Assembly: GCA_020853575.1 (NCBI GenBank)
Contig: JADYYP010000058.1
Location: 1 to 56,083, forward strand
Source of the DNA: Planctomycetota bacterium
GTDB lineage: Bacteria; Planctomycetota; UBA1135; GCA-002686595
Length of the DNA: 56,083 nt
Direction of reading: 5' to 3'
The notes beneath the pieces were generated by a model, which ran no database searches, was not told where the DNA came from, and was given only the letters and a program-made list of their open reading frames with translations. This document shows, in pieces, positions 11,231 to 19,442 of this stretch (positions are counted from its first letter, which is position 1; every line of letters begins with the position of its first letter). The translations under genes were made by a program, and so were the position numbers.

Positions 11231-12103
11231 ATGACGACCTCGACCTCCAGCCCCAATGCGGTCGAGAGCGACCTGCGCCGCGAACTGTCGGAGAAGATCG
11301 ACCGTGGAGAGCTCGATCTGCCCGTGCTCTCCGACGTCGCGACCAAGATCGCCTCGATGTGCCTCGAAGCCAGCGCGGACGCGCGCCAGCTGGCCGACAC
11401 CCTCAACCACGATCCCGCTCTCGCCGGACACGTGCTGCGCGTGGCCAACTCGAGCAACTACGCGCCGGTCGAGCCGATCATCTCGCTGCAGCAGGCGATC
11501 AGCCGGCTGGGCTTCTCGACGCTCGGGCAGATCGCCTTCGCGATCGCCATCGGCTCGCGCGTGTTCCACGTCCCGGGTCACGACGCCTGGGTCGGCGAAA
11601 TGTGGCGCCACTCGACGCTCACTGCTGGCTGGGCGCGGGAAGTGGCGCGCGTGCGGCGCCACAACGGCGAGAGCGCGTTCCTGTGCGGCTTGCTGCACGA
11701 CGTGGGCATGCCGGTGCTGCTGCAGACCGCGGTCGACGTGTTGCGCAAGGCCAACACGCGCGCCGATCGCGAGCTGCTCGAGCCCATCGTGCACGAGCTC
11801 CACGGAGCGGCTGGAGCGAGGCTCGCGCAGGCCTGGAAGATGCCGGCCTGGATCGGCGCCGCGATGCTCCACCACCACGAGTCGCACACCGTTCGGGATC
11901 ACGCGATCGAAGTGCAGACCACGCAGCTCGCCGACGAGCTCGCGCACTGGACCAGTGAGCGCCCCGACGAGACACCCGAGGAGTTGATCGAGCACCTGCA
12001 CCGCTTGCCGATCCTCGAGACGCTCTCCCTGTACGACGACGAGCTCGAGACGTTGCTCTCGCGACGCGACAAGGTGCTGGACTTCGCCGGGGCGCTCCAG
12101 TGA
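11231..12103 (+). CDS. HDOD domain protein
   Basis: The 290-residue protein is almost entirely one HDOD domain (residues ~20-220). The typical elements are LPVLSDVATKI near the start, an ISRLGF helix, and an HD-like LLHDVG at about residue 155. HDOD proteins are degenerate relatives of HD phosphohydrolases and serve in signalling, usually without catalysis. No extra sensor or output domain is visible. ATG 11231 is preferred because the region before it reads poorly, although an in-frame GTG at 11168 would extend it by 21 residues. The stop overlaps the GTG start of the transhydrogenase gene (GTGA), an unexpected pairing of a signalling protein with a redox enzyme. Confidence 0.85.
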   Translation: MTTSTSSPNAVESDLRRELSEKIDRGELDLPVLSDVATKIASMCLEASADARQLADTLNHDPALAGHVLRVANSSNYAPVEPIISLQQAISRLGFSTLGQIAFAIAIGSRVFHVPGHDAWVGEMWRHSTLTAGWAREVARVRRHNGESAFLCGLLHDVGMPVLLQTAVDVLRKANTRADRELLEPIVHELHGAAGARLAQAWKMPAWIGAAMLHHHESHTVRDHAIEVQTTQLADELAHWTSERPDETPEELIEHLHRLPILETLSLYDDELETLLSRRDKVLDFAGALQ

Positions 12104-13509
12104 CGACGCCCCACTTCGACATGATCGTCTTGGGCGGTGGCCCTGGCGGCCAAAAGGCCGCGGTGCAGGCTTCCAAGACCGGCGCGCGCGTGCTGCTCGT
12201 CGAACGCGAGCAATCCGTCGGCGGCGAGTGCGTCCACCGCGGCACGATCCCCTCCAAGACGCTGCGGCACAGCGCCATGGTGTTCCTGCGCTGGATGCAC
12301 GAGTTCGAGCGCCACGACGAACGCGCGCGCTGCGACACCGCGTTGGCCGCATTGATGCGCCGACAGAGCGCGGTCACCAAGGGCCACGAGGAGTACATGT
12401 CGCGCCAGATGGTGCGCAACAAGATCGAGGTCTGGCGCGGCCAGGCGAGCTTCTCCTCCGAGCACGAAGTCGAGGTGCGCGGCATCGACGGCGTGAGGCG
12501 GCCCGTGCGCGGCGACTTCATCGTGATCGCGACCGGCTCGCGCCCGCGCACTCCGCCCAACGTGCCGGTCGACCACGAGAACATCCTCGACAGCGATTCG
12601 ATCCTCTCGCTGCGCTACCTGCCGGAATCGGTCACGGTGCTCGGCGCGGGCGTGATCGCCAGCGAGTTCGCCTCGTTCTTCGCGGCACTGGGTGTCAAGG
12701 TCGTGATGGTCGACAAGGGCGAGCGACCGCTGGCCTTCCTGGACGCCGAGATCACCGAACGCTTCGTGCGCGAGTTCGAGGCTCTGGGCGGGACGTTCTT
12801 GGGGAAGCGTGGCTTGAAAGCCGTCGAGTTCGACGGGGTCTCGAGCGTCGTGACCGAGCTCGAGTCGGGCGAGACGCTGCGCTCGGCCAAGGTGCTGTGC
12901 GCCATGGGACGCACGGCCCAGGTCGGCGGCCTCAACCTGGCCAAGGCCGGACTGGCGGTCAATGCGCGCGGCGTCATCGACGTCGACGAGCACTGCCGCA
13001 CGATCGTGCCGCACATCTACGCCGTCGGCGACGTGATCGGACCCCCGGCGCTGGCCGCGACCTCGATGGAGCAAGGGCGGCGCGCGGCTCGACATGCCTT
13101 CGGCTTGCCCAACCAACAGGTCTCGTCGACGACTCCGGTGGGCATCTACACCATCCCCGAGATGGCCGCGGTCGGCATGAGCGAGCTCGAGGTGCGCGCG
13201 AAACACGGTGCGGCGATGATCGGTCGCGCGCGCTTCGGCGAGCTGGCTCGCGGACTGATCAATGGCGACTCCAACGGCCTGATCAAGCTCGTGTGCGACG
13301 CGCAGGGACGCAAGTTGCTCGGGGCGCAGATCATCGGAGACGGGGCCACCGAGCTGATCCACGTCGCGCAGATGGCGCTCACGGCGAACCAGGACATCGA
13401 CGTGTTCCTGGACAACATCTTCAACTTCCCCACGTTCGCCGAGGGCTATCTGATCGCGGCGCTCGACGTGCTCGAGCAGCGCAACGCCCTGCCCGCGCAA
13501 GCGGCCTGA
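12100..13509 (+). CDS. sthA: soluble pyridine nucleotide transhydrogenase (NAD(P)+ transhydrogenase, FAD)
   Basis: The 469-residue flavoprotein belongs to the pyridine nucleotide-disulfide oxidoreductase class I family. It has the FAD-binding motif LGGGPGG (residues 11-17), the NAD(P)-binding GAGVIASEF and the second FAD motif YAVGDVIG. In GGECVHRGTIPSK the second redox cysteine is Thr49 after Cys44, the SthA pattern; dihydrolipoamide dehydrogenases have both cysteines. The C-terminus reads NFPTFAEGY, like SthA and unlike the His-Pro motif of Lpd. The enzyme moves hydride between NADPH and NAD+ in the cytoplasm. The GTG start at 12100 overlaps the HDOD stop by 4 nt. It is convergent with the U32 gene, 13 nt away. 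Confidence 0.9.
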   Translation: MTTPHFDMIVLGGGPGGQKAAVQASKTGARVLLVEREQSVGGECVHRGTIPSKTLRHSAMVFLRWMHEFERHDERARCDTALAALMRRQSAVTKGHEEYMSRQMVRNKIEVWRGQASFSSEHEVEVRGIDGVRRPVRGDFIVIATGSRPRTPPNVPVDHENILDSDSILSLRYLPESVTVLGAGVIASEFASFFAALGVKVVMVDKGERPLAFLDAEITERFVREFEALGGTFLGKRGLKAVEFDGVSSVVTELESGETLRSAKVLCAMGRTAQVGGLNLAKAGLAVNARGVIDVDEHCRTIVPHIYAVGDVIGPPALAATSMEQGRRAARHAFGLPNQQVSSTTPVGIYTIPEMAAVGMSELEVRAKHGAAMIGRARFGELARGLINGDSNGLIKLVCDAQGRKLLGAQIIGDGATELIHVAQMALTANQDIDVFLDNIFNFPTFAEGYLIAALDVLEQRNALPAQAA

Positions 13510-13522
13510 CGAACGCGCGCCC

Positions 13523-16150
13523 TCAGCTCATCACCGACATCGGCGCCGACGAGACGCCGTAGTGCGCGCGAGCCCCGGCGCGTCGCGCGGCCACCTCGGG
13601 CGAGATCGCGCCGGCGAGCAGCGCGCCGTAGGCTGCCAGGATGCGCGACGTCTCCTCGCGTCCTTCGCGCACGAGCTCGACTCGGAAACGGCGCACTCCT
13701 CGGCGCAAGAGCTCGGGGACCAGCGCGGCGGAGGTCTGCGCGGAGGCGTTGAACACCGTGTTGCGGCAAGCGACGTCGACGATCACCGGATGCTCGTGGC
13801 CCTTGTGGTCGCGCAACGCGACCCGATGGGCCTCGCACGGCCGACCACAGGTCCTGAAGTCGCGTCCGCGACTGAGCAGGTGCGCGTAGACGCAGTGCTC
13901 GGTGTGGAAGGTCGCGATGCGATGGTGCAAGACGATCGTGGTGCGCTCGGGCAACGAGGCGTCGAGCAGGCCGAAGAGCTGCGACTCGTCGAGATCGTGC
14001 GCCGCGGTCACGGTCTCGAGACCGCGCGCGAAGAGCTCGGCCGCCGTCACCGAATTGGTCACGTTCAGCGAGAAGTCCCCGTGCAAGAGCGGTCGAACGC
14101 CGCTGCCCGCTGGCGCTTGGAAGTACTCGAGCGCTCCCCAATGCCGCACCAGCACGCCTTCGGGCTCGAGCGTCGCCAAGCGTTGGTCGTGCGGCTCCTC
14201 GCCCGGCTTCTGCACGCGCAGCGTCGCGAGCGTCACCGCCAGTCCAGCCTGCCGCGCTCGTTCGCGGGCGCGGGCGAGCCCGACCAACTCCATCCAGTCC
14301 AGCTCGACGTCGGTGATCGACGCGTCGATCGCGGCTTCGAGCTGCTCATCCGAACGACACAGCACCACCAACCGCGGCTCCCGCGCGGGCGGCCGGCGCT
14401 CGCCAGCGCGCTCACGGGCGCGCTCGCGAAGTTCTCCCACGCACGAGCGGGCCGCCACCTCGCGCGTCGGACCGCGCTCGATCTGCGGGATCAGGGCCGC
14501 GACGAGCTCGCGCCGCAGCGCTTTCAGCTCCGAGACCGGCAGGTGCACATCGCGCGCGAGCCGCGTTCGATCGAAGCTCACCAAGCGCAGCGGAGTACCA
14601 CCGAAGCTCGCCAGCTTCTCGCGCAACAGCGAGTCGACCAGCCCCGCGCCACTGGCTGCGGTCAGGCGCGACTCGCTCACGAGCTCGGCGGACGCGTGCC
14701 CTGCGCGCGCGACCACGCGCAACACCTGGCCCACCTGACCCGTGAGCTCGAGCTCGAGTGCCACGCGCCCCGCGGGTTCCTGAGCGGCGAGCTCGCGTTC
14801 GGTCTCACGCGCCAGGCTCGGGTCCCCGCTGACCCAGGCGAGGTCACCGACGCGCACGCGGCGCAAGTCGGGCCCCGGCGTGCCGAAGTGCAGGCGCCAG
14901 CCGTCGGAGTCGCTCTCGACGCGAAAGATCGGTCCGCCGGGCTCGTGCTTGTCCTCGGGGTGGCCGCCGTCGAACACCACCCCCATGCCGGCGCGCAGCT
15001 CGATCTCGCTCGCGCGCGGTCCGTCGCTGGCGGTCTCGGAGCCGTCGAAGCCGCGCAAGGCCGAGCTCGGCGTTCCCTGCGGTCCACCGGCGCGCGCCTC
15101 GGCCGCGAGCGCTCCCGTCCAGGGCCGGCCCGCGGGGTCGCGCTCGATCCACACCGAGCTGGCGTCGATGCGCGCGACTTGCCCGAGGTACACGCCTCGG
15201 TGCTTGGGAAAGCGCCCTTCGACCAACGCTTGATGATCGCTGCCGCCGAGGAAGCCATCGCCGAAGCCGCGCGTGTAGGTCAGGCTCGCACGCAGCAGGT
15301 CGCGGCACGCGGTCTCCGGATTCGGATCCCCGCGTTCGAGCGCGTCGACCCAACCGCGGTACAGCCGCGTCGCGGTCCACACGTACTGGGCGTTCTTCTG
15401 GCGGCCTTCGATCTTCAGGCCGTGCACGCCGATCTCGGCCAGAGACTCGACGGCGCGCAGTCCGGCGAGGTCCTTGGGCGAGAGCAGATAGCGCACGTCG
15501 CCGAGCTCGCGCACGCGGCCATCGAGCACGAGCTCGTAGGGCATGCGGCAGGATTGCGCGCACTCACCGCGATTGGCCGAGCGACCGCCCCAGGCCTCGG
15601 ACGTCAGGCATTGGCCGGACCACGAGACGCACAGCGCGCCGTGGATGAAGACCTCCAGCTCGAGCTCGGTCGAATCGCGCAAGTTGCGGATCTCCGCCAC
15701 CGAGAGCTCGCGCGGGACGACGACGCGCGTGGCACCCAGCGAACGCGCGAAGCGCGCCCCCTCCGCGCTCGAGATGGTCATCTGCGTGCTGGCGTGCACC
15801 TGGAGCGCCGGACACACCGCCCGCGCGAGCAGCGCGACAGCGGGATCTTGCACGATCAGCGCGTCGACACCGCACTGCGCGGCGCGCTGGACGACGCGCT
15901 CGACGAACCCCAGCTCCGCTTCGAACACCAGGGTGTTGAGCGCCAAGTAGGCCTTGGCTCCCGAGCGGTGGATGCGCGCCACGGTCGCGGCCAGATTCTC
16001 GAACGAGAAGTTCCCGGCGCGCGCGCGCGCGTTGAAACCCTCGCGCAAGCCGAAGTACACGCTGTCCGCGCCGGCGCTGAGCGCGGCGCGCAATGCCTCC
16101 TCGTCGCCCGCGGGCGCCAGGACTTCGGGCTTGCTTCGCGTGGGAGCCAT
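13523..16150 (-). CDS. U32 family peptidase / RlhA-like hydroxylation protein
   Basis: The 875-residue protein starts with the U32 signature region: PEVLAPAGDEEAL and GADSVYFGL near the N-terminus, then the cysteine-rich block CVSWSGQCLTSE and NRGECAQSCR (residues ~180-215), typical of PF01136. A DUF3656-like middle domain follows, and a second Cys-containing region near the C-terminus (FRTCGRPCEAHR, ACRNTVFN) may help bind an Fe-S cluster. Family members such as RlhA support cysteine-dependent hydroxylation of 23S rRNA; others assist tRNA or ubiquinone hydroxylation. At 875 residues it is longer than E. coli RlhA (653). ATG 16150 is preferred; ATG 16168 is also in frame. It is divergent from aroQ, 27 nt away. 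Confidence 0.85.
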   Translation of the reverse strand: MAPTRSKPEVLAPAGDEEALRAALSAGADSVYFGLREGFNARARAGNFSFENLAATVARIHRSGAKAYLALNTLVFEAELGFVERVVQRAAQCGVDALIVQDPAVALLARAVCPALQVHASTQMTISSAEGARFARSLGATRVVVPRELSVAEIRNLRDSTELELEVFIHGALCVSWSGQCLTSEAWGGRSANRGECAQSCRMPYELVLDGRVRELGDVRYLLSPKDLAGLRAVESLAEIGVHGLKIEGRQKNAQYVWTATRLYRGWVDALERGDPNPETACRDLLRASLTYTRGFGDGFLGGSDHQALVEGRFPKHRGVYLGQVARIDASSVWIERDPAGRPWTGALAAEARAGGPQGTPSSALRGFDGSETASDGPRASEIELRAGMGVVFDGGHPEDKHEPGGPIFRVESDSDGWRLHFGTPGPDLRRVRVGDLAWVSGDPSLARETERELAAQEPAGRVALELELTGQVGQVLRVVARAGHASAELVSESRLTAASGAGLVDSLLREKLASFGGTPLRLVSFDRTRLARDVHLPVSELKALRRELVAALIPQIERGPTREVAARSCVGELRERARERAGERRPPAREPRLVVLCRSDEQLEAAIDASITDVELDWMELVGLARARERARQAGLAVTLATLRVQKPGEEPHDQRLATLEPEGVLVRHWGALEYFQAPAGSGVRPLLHGDFSLNVTNSVTAAELFARGLETVTAAHDLDESQLFGLLDASLPERTTIVLHHRIATFHTEHCVYAHLLSRGRDFRTCGRPCEAHRVALRDHKGHEHPVIVDVACRNTVFNASAQTSAALVPELLRRGVRRFRVELVREGREETSRILAAYGALLAGAISPEVAARRAGARAHYGVSSAPMSVMS

Positions 16151-16160
16151 CGCAACGCAC

Positions 16161-16168
16161 GCTATCAT
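16161..16168 (+). promoter_or_regulatory. putative -10 element (GCTATCAT) for aroQ
   Basis: GCTATCAT ends 9 nt before the GTG start of the chorismate mutase gene. The nine intervening bases are only C and G (CCGCCCGCC) and hold no ribosome-binding site, which fits a very short leader. Confidence 0.45.
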
Positions 16169-16177
16169 CCGCCCGCC

Positions 16178-16486
16178 GTGCCCAGGAACAAGTCGACCGC
16201 CGAGCTCGCGCGACTGCGCCGCAGGATGGACCGTCTGAATGCGCGCATCGCAGCCGCGATCCAAGCACGCGCAGGCCTGGTGCGCGAGATCGCCGGGGTC
16301 AAGAGCGCGCTCGGGCTGCCGGCAGCGGATCCGCGGCGCGAGCGGGAGATGATGCGCGAGGTCTTGGCCCACGCCCCCGCAGGCTTCGAGCGTGCCGCGC
16401 TGGAGCGTGTGCTTCGCGAGTTGTTCCGTGCCTCACGCGCGCTCGCGGTCGCAATAGCGCGCGAGCAGGACAAGCGCCGGCGCTGA
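16178..16486 (+). CDS. chorismate mutase, AroQ type (monofunctional)
   Basis: The 102-residue all-helical protein matches the AroQ class. It has a long first helix LRRRMDRLNARIAAAIQAR, then LVREIAGVKSA with the conserved Lys, and a C-terminal helix pair beginning AGFERAALERVLRELF. It catalyses chorismate to prephenate for phenylalanine and tyrosine synthesis. Its length equals a free-standing AroQ domain, with no fused prephenate dehydratase or DAHP synthase. The start is GTG 16178, in frame with no nearer ATG. It is divergent from the U32 gene and convergent with the carbonic-anhydrase-like gene across 216 nt that contain two hairpins. Confidence 0.85.
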   Translation: MPRNKSTAELARLRRRMDRLNARIAAAIQARAGLVREIAGVKSALGLPAADPRREREMMREVLAHAPAGFERAALERVLRELFRASRALAVAIAREQDKRRR

Positions 16487-16562
16487 TCATCGGGTGTTCT
16501 GGTCAGGTCGACGCGCTGACGCCGTGCCCTTCATCGACAGCTCCGCTGTTCGGTCGCGGGCT

Positions 16563-16583
16563 CGAGCTCGCGCGAGGAGCTCG
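16563..16583. other. 7-bp inverted repeat in convergent intergenic region
   Basis: CGAGCTC (16563-16569) and GAGCTCG (16577-16583) form a perfect 7-bp stem with a 7-nt loop. It sits between the converging chorismate mutase and carbonic-anhydrase-like genes and may contribute to termination. There is no T-tract. Confidence 0.35.
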
Positions 16584-16664
16584 CGGGGAATCGAGGACAC
16601 GAGCGACCGACGCGCTGGATCCGCCGCCGTCCGCCGGTTGACGAACGTCGCGTCGGTGGGCTCG

Positions 16665-16680
16665 TCACGGTTTTCCGTGA
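16665..16680. terminator. candidate bidirectional terminator hairpin
   Basis: TCACGG and CCGTGA form a perfect 6-bp stem around a TTTT loop, 22 nt beyond the stop of the minus-strand gene and downstream of aroQ. Placement between convergent genes suits a shared terminator. The absence of a U-tract makes it weak by intrinsic-terminator standards. Confidence 0.4.
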
Positions 16681-16702
16681 GAGACCCCAGCGCACGCGCG
16701 CT

Positions 16703-17260
16703 TCAGGCTCCATGGAACGGATCCTCGTGTCCGCTCGCCACACACGCCGCGCGCGTTTCGAGCGCCAACTTGCGGTAGCGCGCGGGTGTACGGCGCACGA
16801 TCTCCAATTCGCGCTCGGTGAGCTCGCGCCGCACGACGCCCGGCACTCCGACCACCAGCGAGCGCGGCGGCACGACCATGCCCTCGCGCACCAGGGCGCC
16901 GGCCGCGATCAGCGAAAATGCCCCGATCCGAGCGCCATCGAGCACACGCGCGCCGATGCCGACGAGCACGTCGTCCTCGATCACGCAGCCGTGGAGCGTG
17001 GCCTGGTGTCCGATCGACACGCGCTCGCCCACGATCACGGGCCACTCGCCCAGCGTTCCGTGCAACACGCATCCGTCCTGCACGTTCGAATCGGCGCCGA
17101 CGCGCACCGCATGCACGTCGCCGCGCAGCACCGCCGCGTACCAGATCGAGACGCGCGCGCCGAGCTCGACGTCCCCGACGACGCTGGCGGTCGGGGCCAG
17201 GAACACCTCGGCGGCGAAGCGCGGGCGCGCGGCGCCGTAGGGCAAGACCAGGGCACGCAT
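16703..17260 (-). CDS. gamma-carbonic-anhydrase-like hexapeptide-repeat protein
   Basis: The 185-residue protein is a left-handed beta-helix of the YrdA/CaiE/Cam type. Its strand repeats have hydrophobic residues every six positions. The conserved Arg-Gly-Asp at 46-48 and three histidines in zinc-ligand positions (His67, His85, His90, the last two five residues apart as in Cam) are all present. The C-terminus is a helix rich in Arg and Glu. Family members are trimers; some hydrate CO2, while many close homologues show no measurable carbonic anhydrase activity. The gene lies 4 nt downstream of the HxlR regulator gene on the same strand and is likely co-transcribed with it. A physiological substrate cannot be read from the sequence. 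Confidence 0.85.
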   Translation of the reverse strand: MRALVLPYGAARPRFAAEVFLAPTASVVGDVELGARVSIWYAAVLRGDVHAVRVGADSNVQDGCVLHGTLGEWPVIVGERVSIGHQATLHGCVIEDDVLVGIGARVLDGARIGAFSLIAAGALVREGMVVPPRSLVVGVPGVVRRELTERELEIVRRTPARYRKLALETRAACVASGHEDPFHGA

Positions 17261-17264
17261 GAGG

Positions 17265-17639
17265 TCAGCGAGCGCTGGCCGACTTGGCGCGTGGAGCGGA
17301 CTTGCCGGTCGACTTGCGCAACTTGCCGCCGACGGCGGCGATGGCGTCGAGCACGGGGATGAACTCGCGGCCGAGATCGGTCAAGGCGTACTCGACCGCG
17401 GGTGGCGACGAAGGCAACACCGTGCGCTGCAGGATGCCACGCGCTTCGAGCTCGCGCAGACGCGTCGTGAGCACCTTGGCCGACACGCCCGGGACCGCGC
17501 GCTTGAGCTCTCCGAAGCGCTGCGGGCCGGGCCGCGCGTACCACAGGATCTGCGGTGTCCACGCTCCAGCGAGCAGTCGCAAGCAGGCTTCGAGCGGACA
17601 CTCGCTGGGGATCGGCGGCGCACTGGGTTTCAGTTTCAT
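17265..17639 (-). CDS. HxlR family transcriptional regulator
   Basis: The 124-residue winged-helix protein has the HxlR hallmarks: an N-terminal Cys (CPLEACLRLLAGAWTPQIL), the recognition segment FGELKRAVPGVSAKVLTTRLRELEARGIL, and the wing YALTDLGREF. Regulators of this family (HypR, YodB, QorR types) often sense quinones, aldehydes or oxidants through the N-terminal Cys and control neighbouring oxidoreductase genes. Here the divergent neighbour is a WrbA-like quinone reductase, the expected target. The Lys/Arg-rich tail (last 18 residues) is an extension. The carbonic-anhydrase-like gene follows 4 nt downstream. Confidence 0.9.
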   Translation of the reverse strand: MKLKPSAPPIPSECPLEACLRLLAGAWTPQILWYARPGPQRFGELKRAVPGVSAKVLTTRLRELEARGILQRTVLPSSPPAVEYALTDLGREFIPVLDAIAAVGGKLRKSTGKSAPRAKSASAR

Positions 17640-17742
17640 CGCGCTGCTATGGTTACATGAAAGTACCTAGTTGCAAAGCGTTACCGAATAGTCGACATGG
17701 GCGCCTCCCACCCCGAAGAACCCTAGGCCCCTTCCTCCCTCG
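17640..17742. promoter_or_regulatory. divergent promoter/operator region, HxlR regulator and WrbA-like gene
   Basis: This 103-nt segment between two divergent starts is visibly AT-richer than its surroundings between 17650 and 17695. It holds two direct GTTAC copies (17652-17656 and 17680-17684, 28 nt apart) and a GTAC core between them (17663-17666). HxlR proteins bind short near-palindromes between divergent genes, so this is the likely operator. The exact site is not determined. Confidence 0.4.
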
Positions 17743-18342
17743 ATGAGCAAGATCTGCATCGTCTATCACTCTGGGTATGGTCACACCGAACGTCTGGCGC
17801 GCGCCGTCGAGCGCGGCGCCAAGTCGGTCGAAGGCACGCTCGTGCGCACGCTTTCGGTCGACCAGGTCGAGACGCACTGGAGCGAGCTCGACGGCGCCGA
17901 CGCCTTGATCTTCGGGACGCCGACCTACATGGGCGGCGTCTCGGCGCCCTTCAAAGCGTTCCTGGACTCCACCGGCAGCCGCTGGGCCAGCCAAGCCTGG
18001 AAGGACAAGCTCGCAGCGGGCTTCACCAACTCCGGATCGCCTTCGGGCGACAAGTTCAACACGCTGGTGCAGCTCGCGGACGTCGCCGCGCAACACGGGA
18101 TGCTGTGGGTCAGCCTCGGGTTGCTCCCGCGCGCACCTGGCCCGGATGGCCTGGAGCTCAATCGCGCGGGGTTCTTCCTGGGCGCTGGCGCGCAGTCGCC
18201 GCACGGCGCACCCGAGGTCGAGGCCCCCCCGCCGCAGGACTTGGCCACTGGCTTCGCGCTCGGAGCGCGCGTCGCGCGGGCGGCAGTGCGCTGGAAGATC
18301 GCGGCAGGCCAGCCGCCGACGGAACTCGCGACGCGCGCCTAG
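17743..18342 (+). CDS. flavodoxin-fold NAD(P)H:quinone oxidoreductase-like protein (WrbA-like)
   Basis: The 199-residue protein has the flavodoxin FMN-phosphate loop YHSGYGHTERLA near the N-terminus. The second FMN loop is FGTPTYMGGVSAPFKAFLDST, and the third region is GFTNSGSPSGDK. WrbA-type enzymes reduce quinones by two electrons in the cytoplasm and so avoid semiquinone radicals. The divergent HxlR-type regulator supports a redox- or quinone-inducible role. The C-terminal 30 residues carry a FALGARVARAA helix typical of the family. No Shine-Dalgarno sequence is obvious before ATG 17743. Confidence 0.87.
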   Translation: MSKICIVYHSGYGHTERLARAVERGAKSVEGTLVRTLSVDQVETHWSELDGADALIFGTPTYMGGVSAPFKAFLDSTGSRWASQAWKDKLAAGFTNSGSPSGDKFNTLVQLADVAAQHGMLWVSLGLLPRAPGPDGLELNRAGFFLGAGAQSPHGAPEVEAPPPQDLATGFALGARVARAAVRWKIAAGQPPTELATRA

Positions 18343-18404
18343 TGAACGCTGTTTTCGCGCGCCGAGCTTGTTGAGACAATGGCTCATCCGCATACTCCGC
18401 GCAC

Positions 18405-18866
18405 TTGGAAGCGAAGCGTGCACAGCGGCTCTCGAACGCGGCAGCGGCCCTGCGCGAGCGCGGCCTGCCGTTGACCGTGCAGCGCCGCGCGCTGCTCGAG
18501 CGCTTCCTGGGCTGCACCGACCACCCCGCGGCGGACACGCTGCACGCGCACGTCGCGCGGCGCATCCCAGGCCTCTCGCGCGCCACGGTCTATCGCACGC
18601 TGGAGACCCTGGTCGAGCTCGGGCTCGCCGTGCGCATCGCGCACCCGGGTTGGGAGGTGCGCTACGACCCGCGGGTCGACCAGCACCACCACCTGGTGTG
18701 CGACGCGTGCGGCGCGGTCGACGACTGGGAGGCGCCCGCGCTCGCGCGCCTTCCGCTTCCGCCGAGATCGAGCGGCTTCCAGGCGACTCGCTACACCGTG
18801 CAGTTTCGCGGCCTGTGCGCGGACTGCGCGCGTTCCGGACCGCGGCGTGGAGCAGCTCGGAGCTGA
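18405..18866 (+). CDS. Fur family metalloregulator, PerR-like
   Basis: The 153-residue protein shows the Fur fold: an N-terminal winged helix with LTVQRRALLERFL and LSRATVYRTLETLVELGL, then a dimerisation domain with the HHH metal site at 94-96. Two CxxC pairs (Cys99/Cys102 and Cys138/Cys141) form the structural zinc site. A TTG start at 18405 is used, as no ATG or GTG exists upstream of the helix-turn-helix in this frame. The gene is followed after 57 nt by rubrerythrin. That gene order is typical of PerR-type peroxide sensors, so I infer peroxide or iron control of the downstream genes. Zur or Fur function cannot be excluded. Confidence 0.85.
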   Translation: MEAKRAQRLSNAAAALRERGLPLTVQRRALLERFLGCTDHPAADTLHAHVARRIPGLSRATVYRTLETLVELGLAVRIAHPGWEVRYDPRVDQHHHLVCDACGAVDDWEAPALARLPLPPRSSGFQATRYTVQFRGLCADCARSGPRRGAARS

Positions 18867-18923
18867 ACTCGCCGCGGGCCTTCGAATTCCTATCGACCCA
18901 CTCTCCTCAGCAGGAACCCATCC

Positions 18924-19346
18924 ATGGCAAGCAATCTCAAGGGCAGCAAGACCCACAACAACCTCAAGGCCGCCTTCGCCGGCGAGAGCCAGGCCAACCG
19001 CCGCTACCTGTACTTCGCGAAGATCGCCGACGTCGAAGGCTACCCCGAGGTGGCCGGCAACTTCCGCGACACCGCCGAGGGCGAGACCGGCCACGCGCAC
19101 GGCCACCTGGACTTCCTCAAGAAGGCCGGTGACCCGGCCACGGATTTGCCGATCGGCGACACCGTGCTCAATCTGAAGGCCTCGGTCGCGGGCGAGACGC
19201 ACGAGTACACCGACATGTACCCGGGCATGGCGAAGACCGCGCGCGAGGAGGGCTTCGCCGAGATCGCCGATTGGTTCGAGACCCTGGCCAAGGCCGAGAA
19301 GGCCCACGCCGGCAAGTTCGCCTCGATGCTCAAGTCGATCTCCTGA
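18924..19346 (+). CDS. rubrerythrin (diiron domain only)
   Basis: The 140-residue four-helix-bundle protein carries the two diiron ligand pairs of rubrerythrins: Glu21 and Glu54-x-x-His57, then Glu91/Glu94 and Glu125-x-x-His128. It ends without the C-terminal rubredoxin domain of classical rubrerythrin (~190 residues), so it is the short, erythrin-like form and needs an external electron donor. It reduces hydrogen peroxide in the cytoplasm. It lies between a Fur/PerR-type regulator and a two-cluster Fe-S protein that could pass electrons to it. A strong two-tier hairpin separates it from the Fe-S gene, perhaps setting different expression levels. Confidence 0.93.
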   Translation: MASNLKGSKTHNNLKAAFAGESQANRRYLYFAKIADVEGYPEVAGNFRDTAEGETGHAHGHLDFLKKAGDPATDLPIGDTVLNLKASVAGETHEYTDMYPGMAKTAREEGFAEIADWFETLAKAEKAHAGKFASMLKSIS

Positions 19347-19368
19347 TCGAGCACGAGCCCCGTTCGAA

Positions 19369-19405
19369 CGCGGCCGGCGCCCGGACTCGCCGGGAGTCGG
19401 CCGCG
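19369..19405 (+). other. two-tier intercistronic hairpin between rubrerythrin and Fe-S gene
   Basis: An 8-bp perfect outer stem (19369-19376 with 19398-19405, CGCGGCCG/CGGCCGCG) encloses a 3x3 internal loop and an inner 5-bp stem (19380-19384 with 19390-19394, CCCGG/CCGGG) with loop ACTCG. It begins 23 nt after the rubrerythrin stop. No T-tract follows, so it could be a 3'-stabilising or partial-termination structure. Confidence 0.5.
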
Positions 19406-19442
19406 CGTGCTTTCCCGCCACCCTCCGCAGGCCCACACAGCC

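Noticed and set aside
13562..16150. Long plus-strand open frame opposite the U32 gene, reaching into aroQ
   Set aside because: Only its last 102 codons (from GTG 16178) show a recognisable protein, chorismate mutase. The upstream part is a shadow of the U32 gene.
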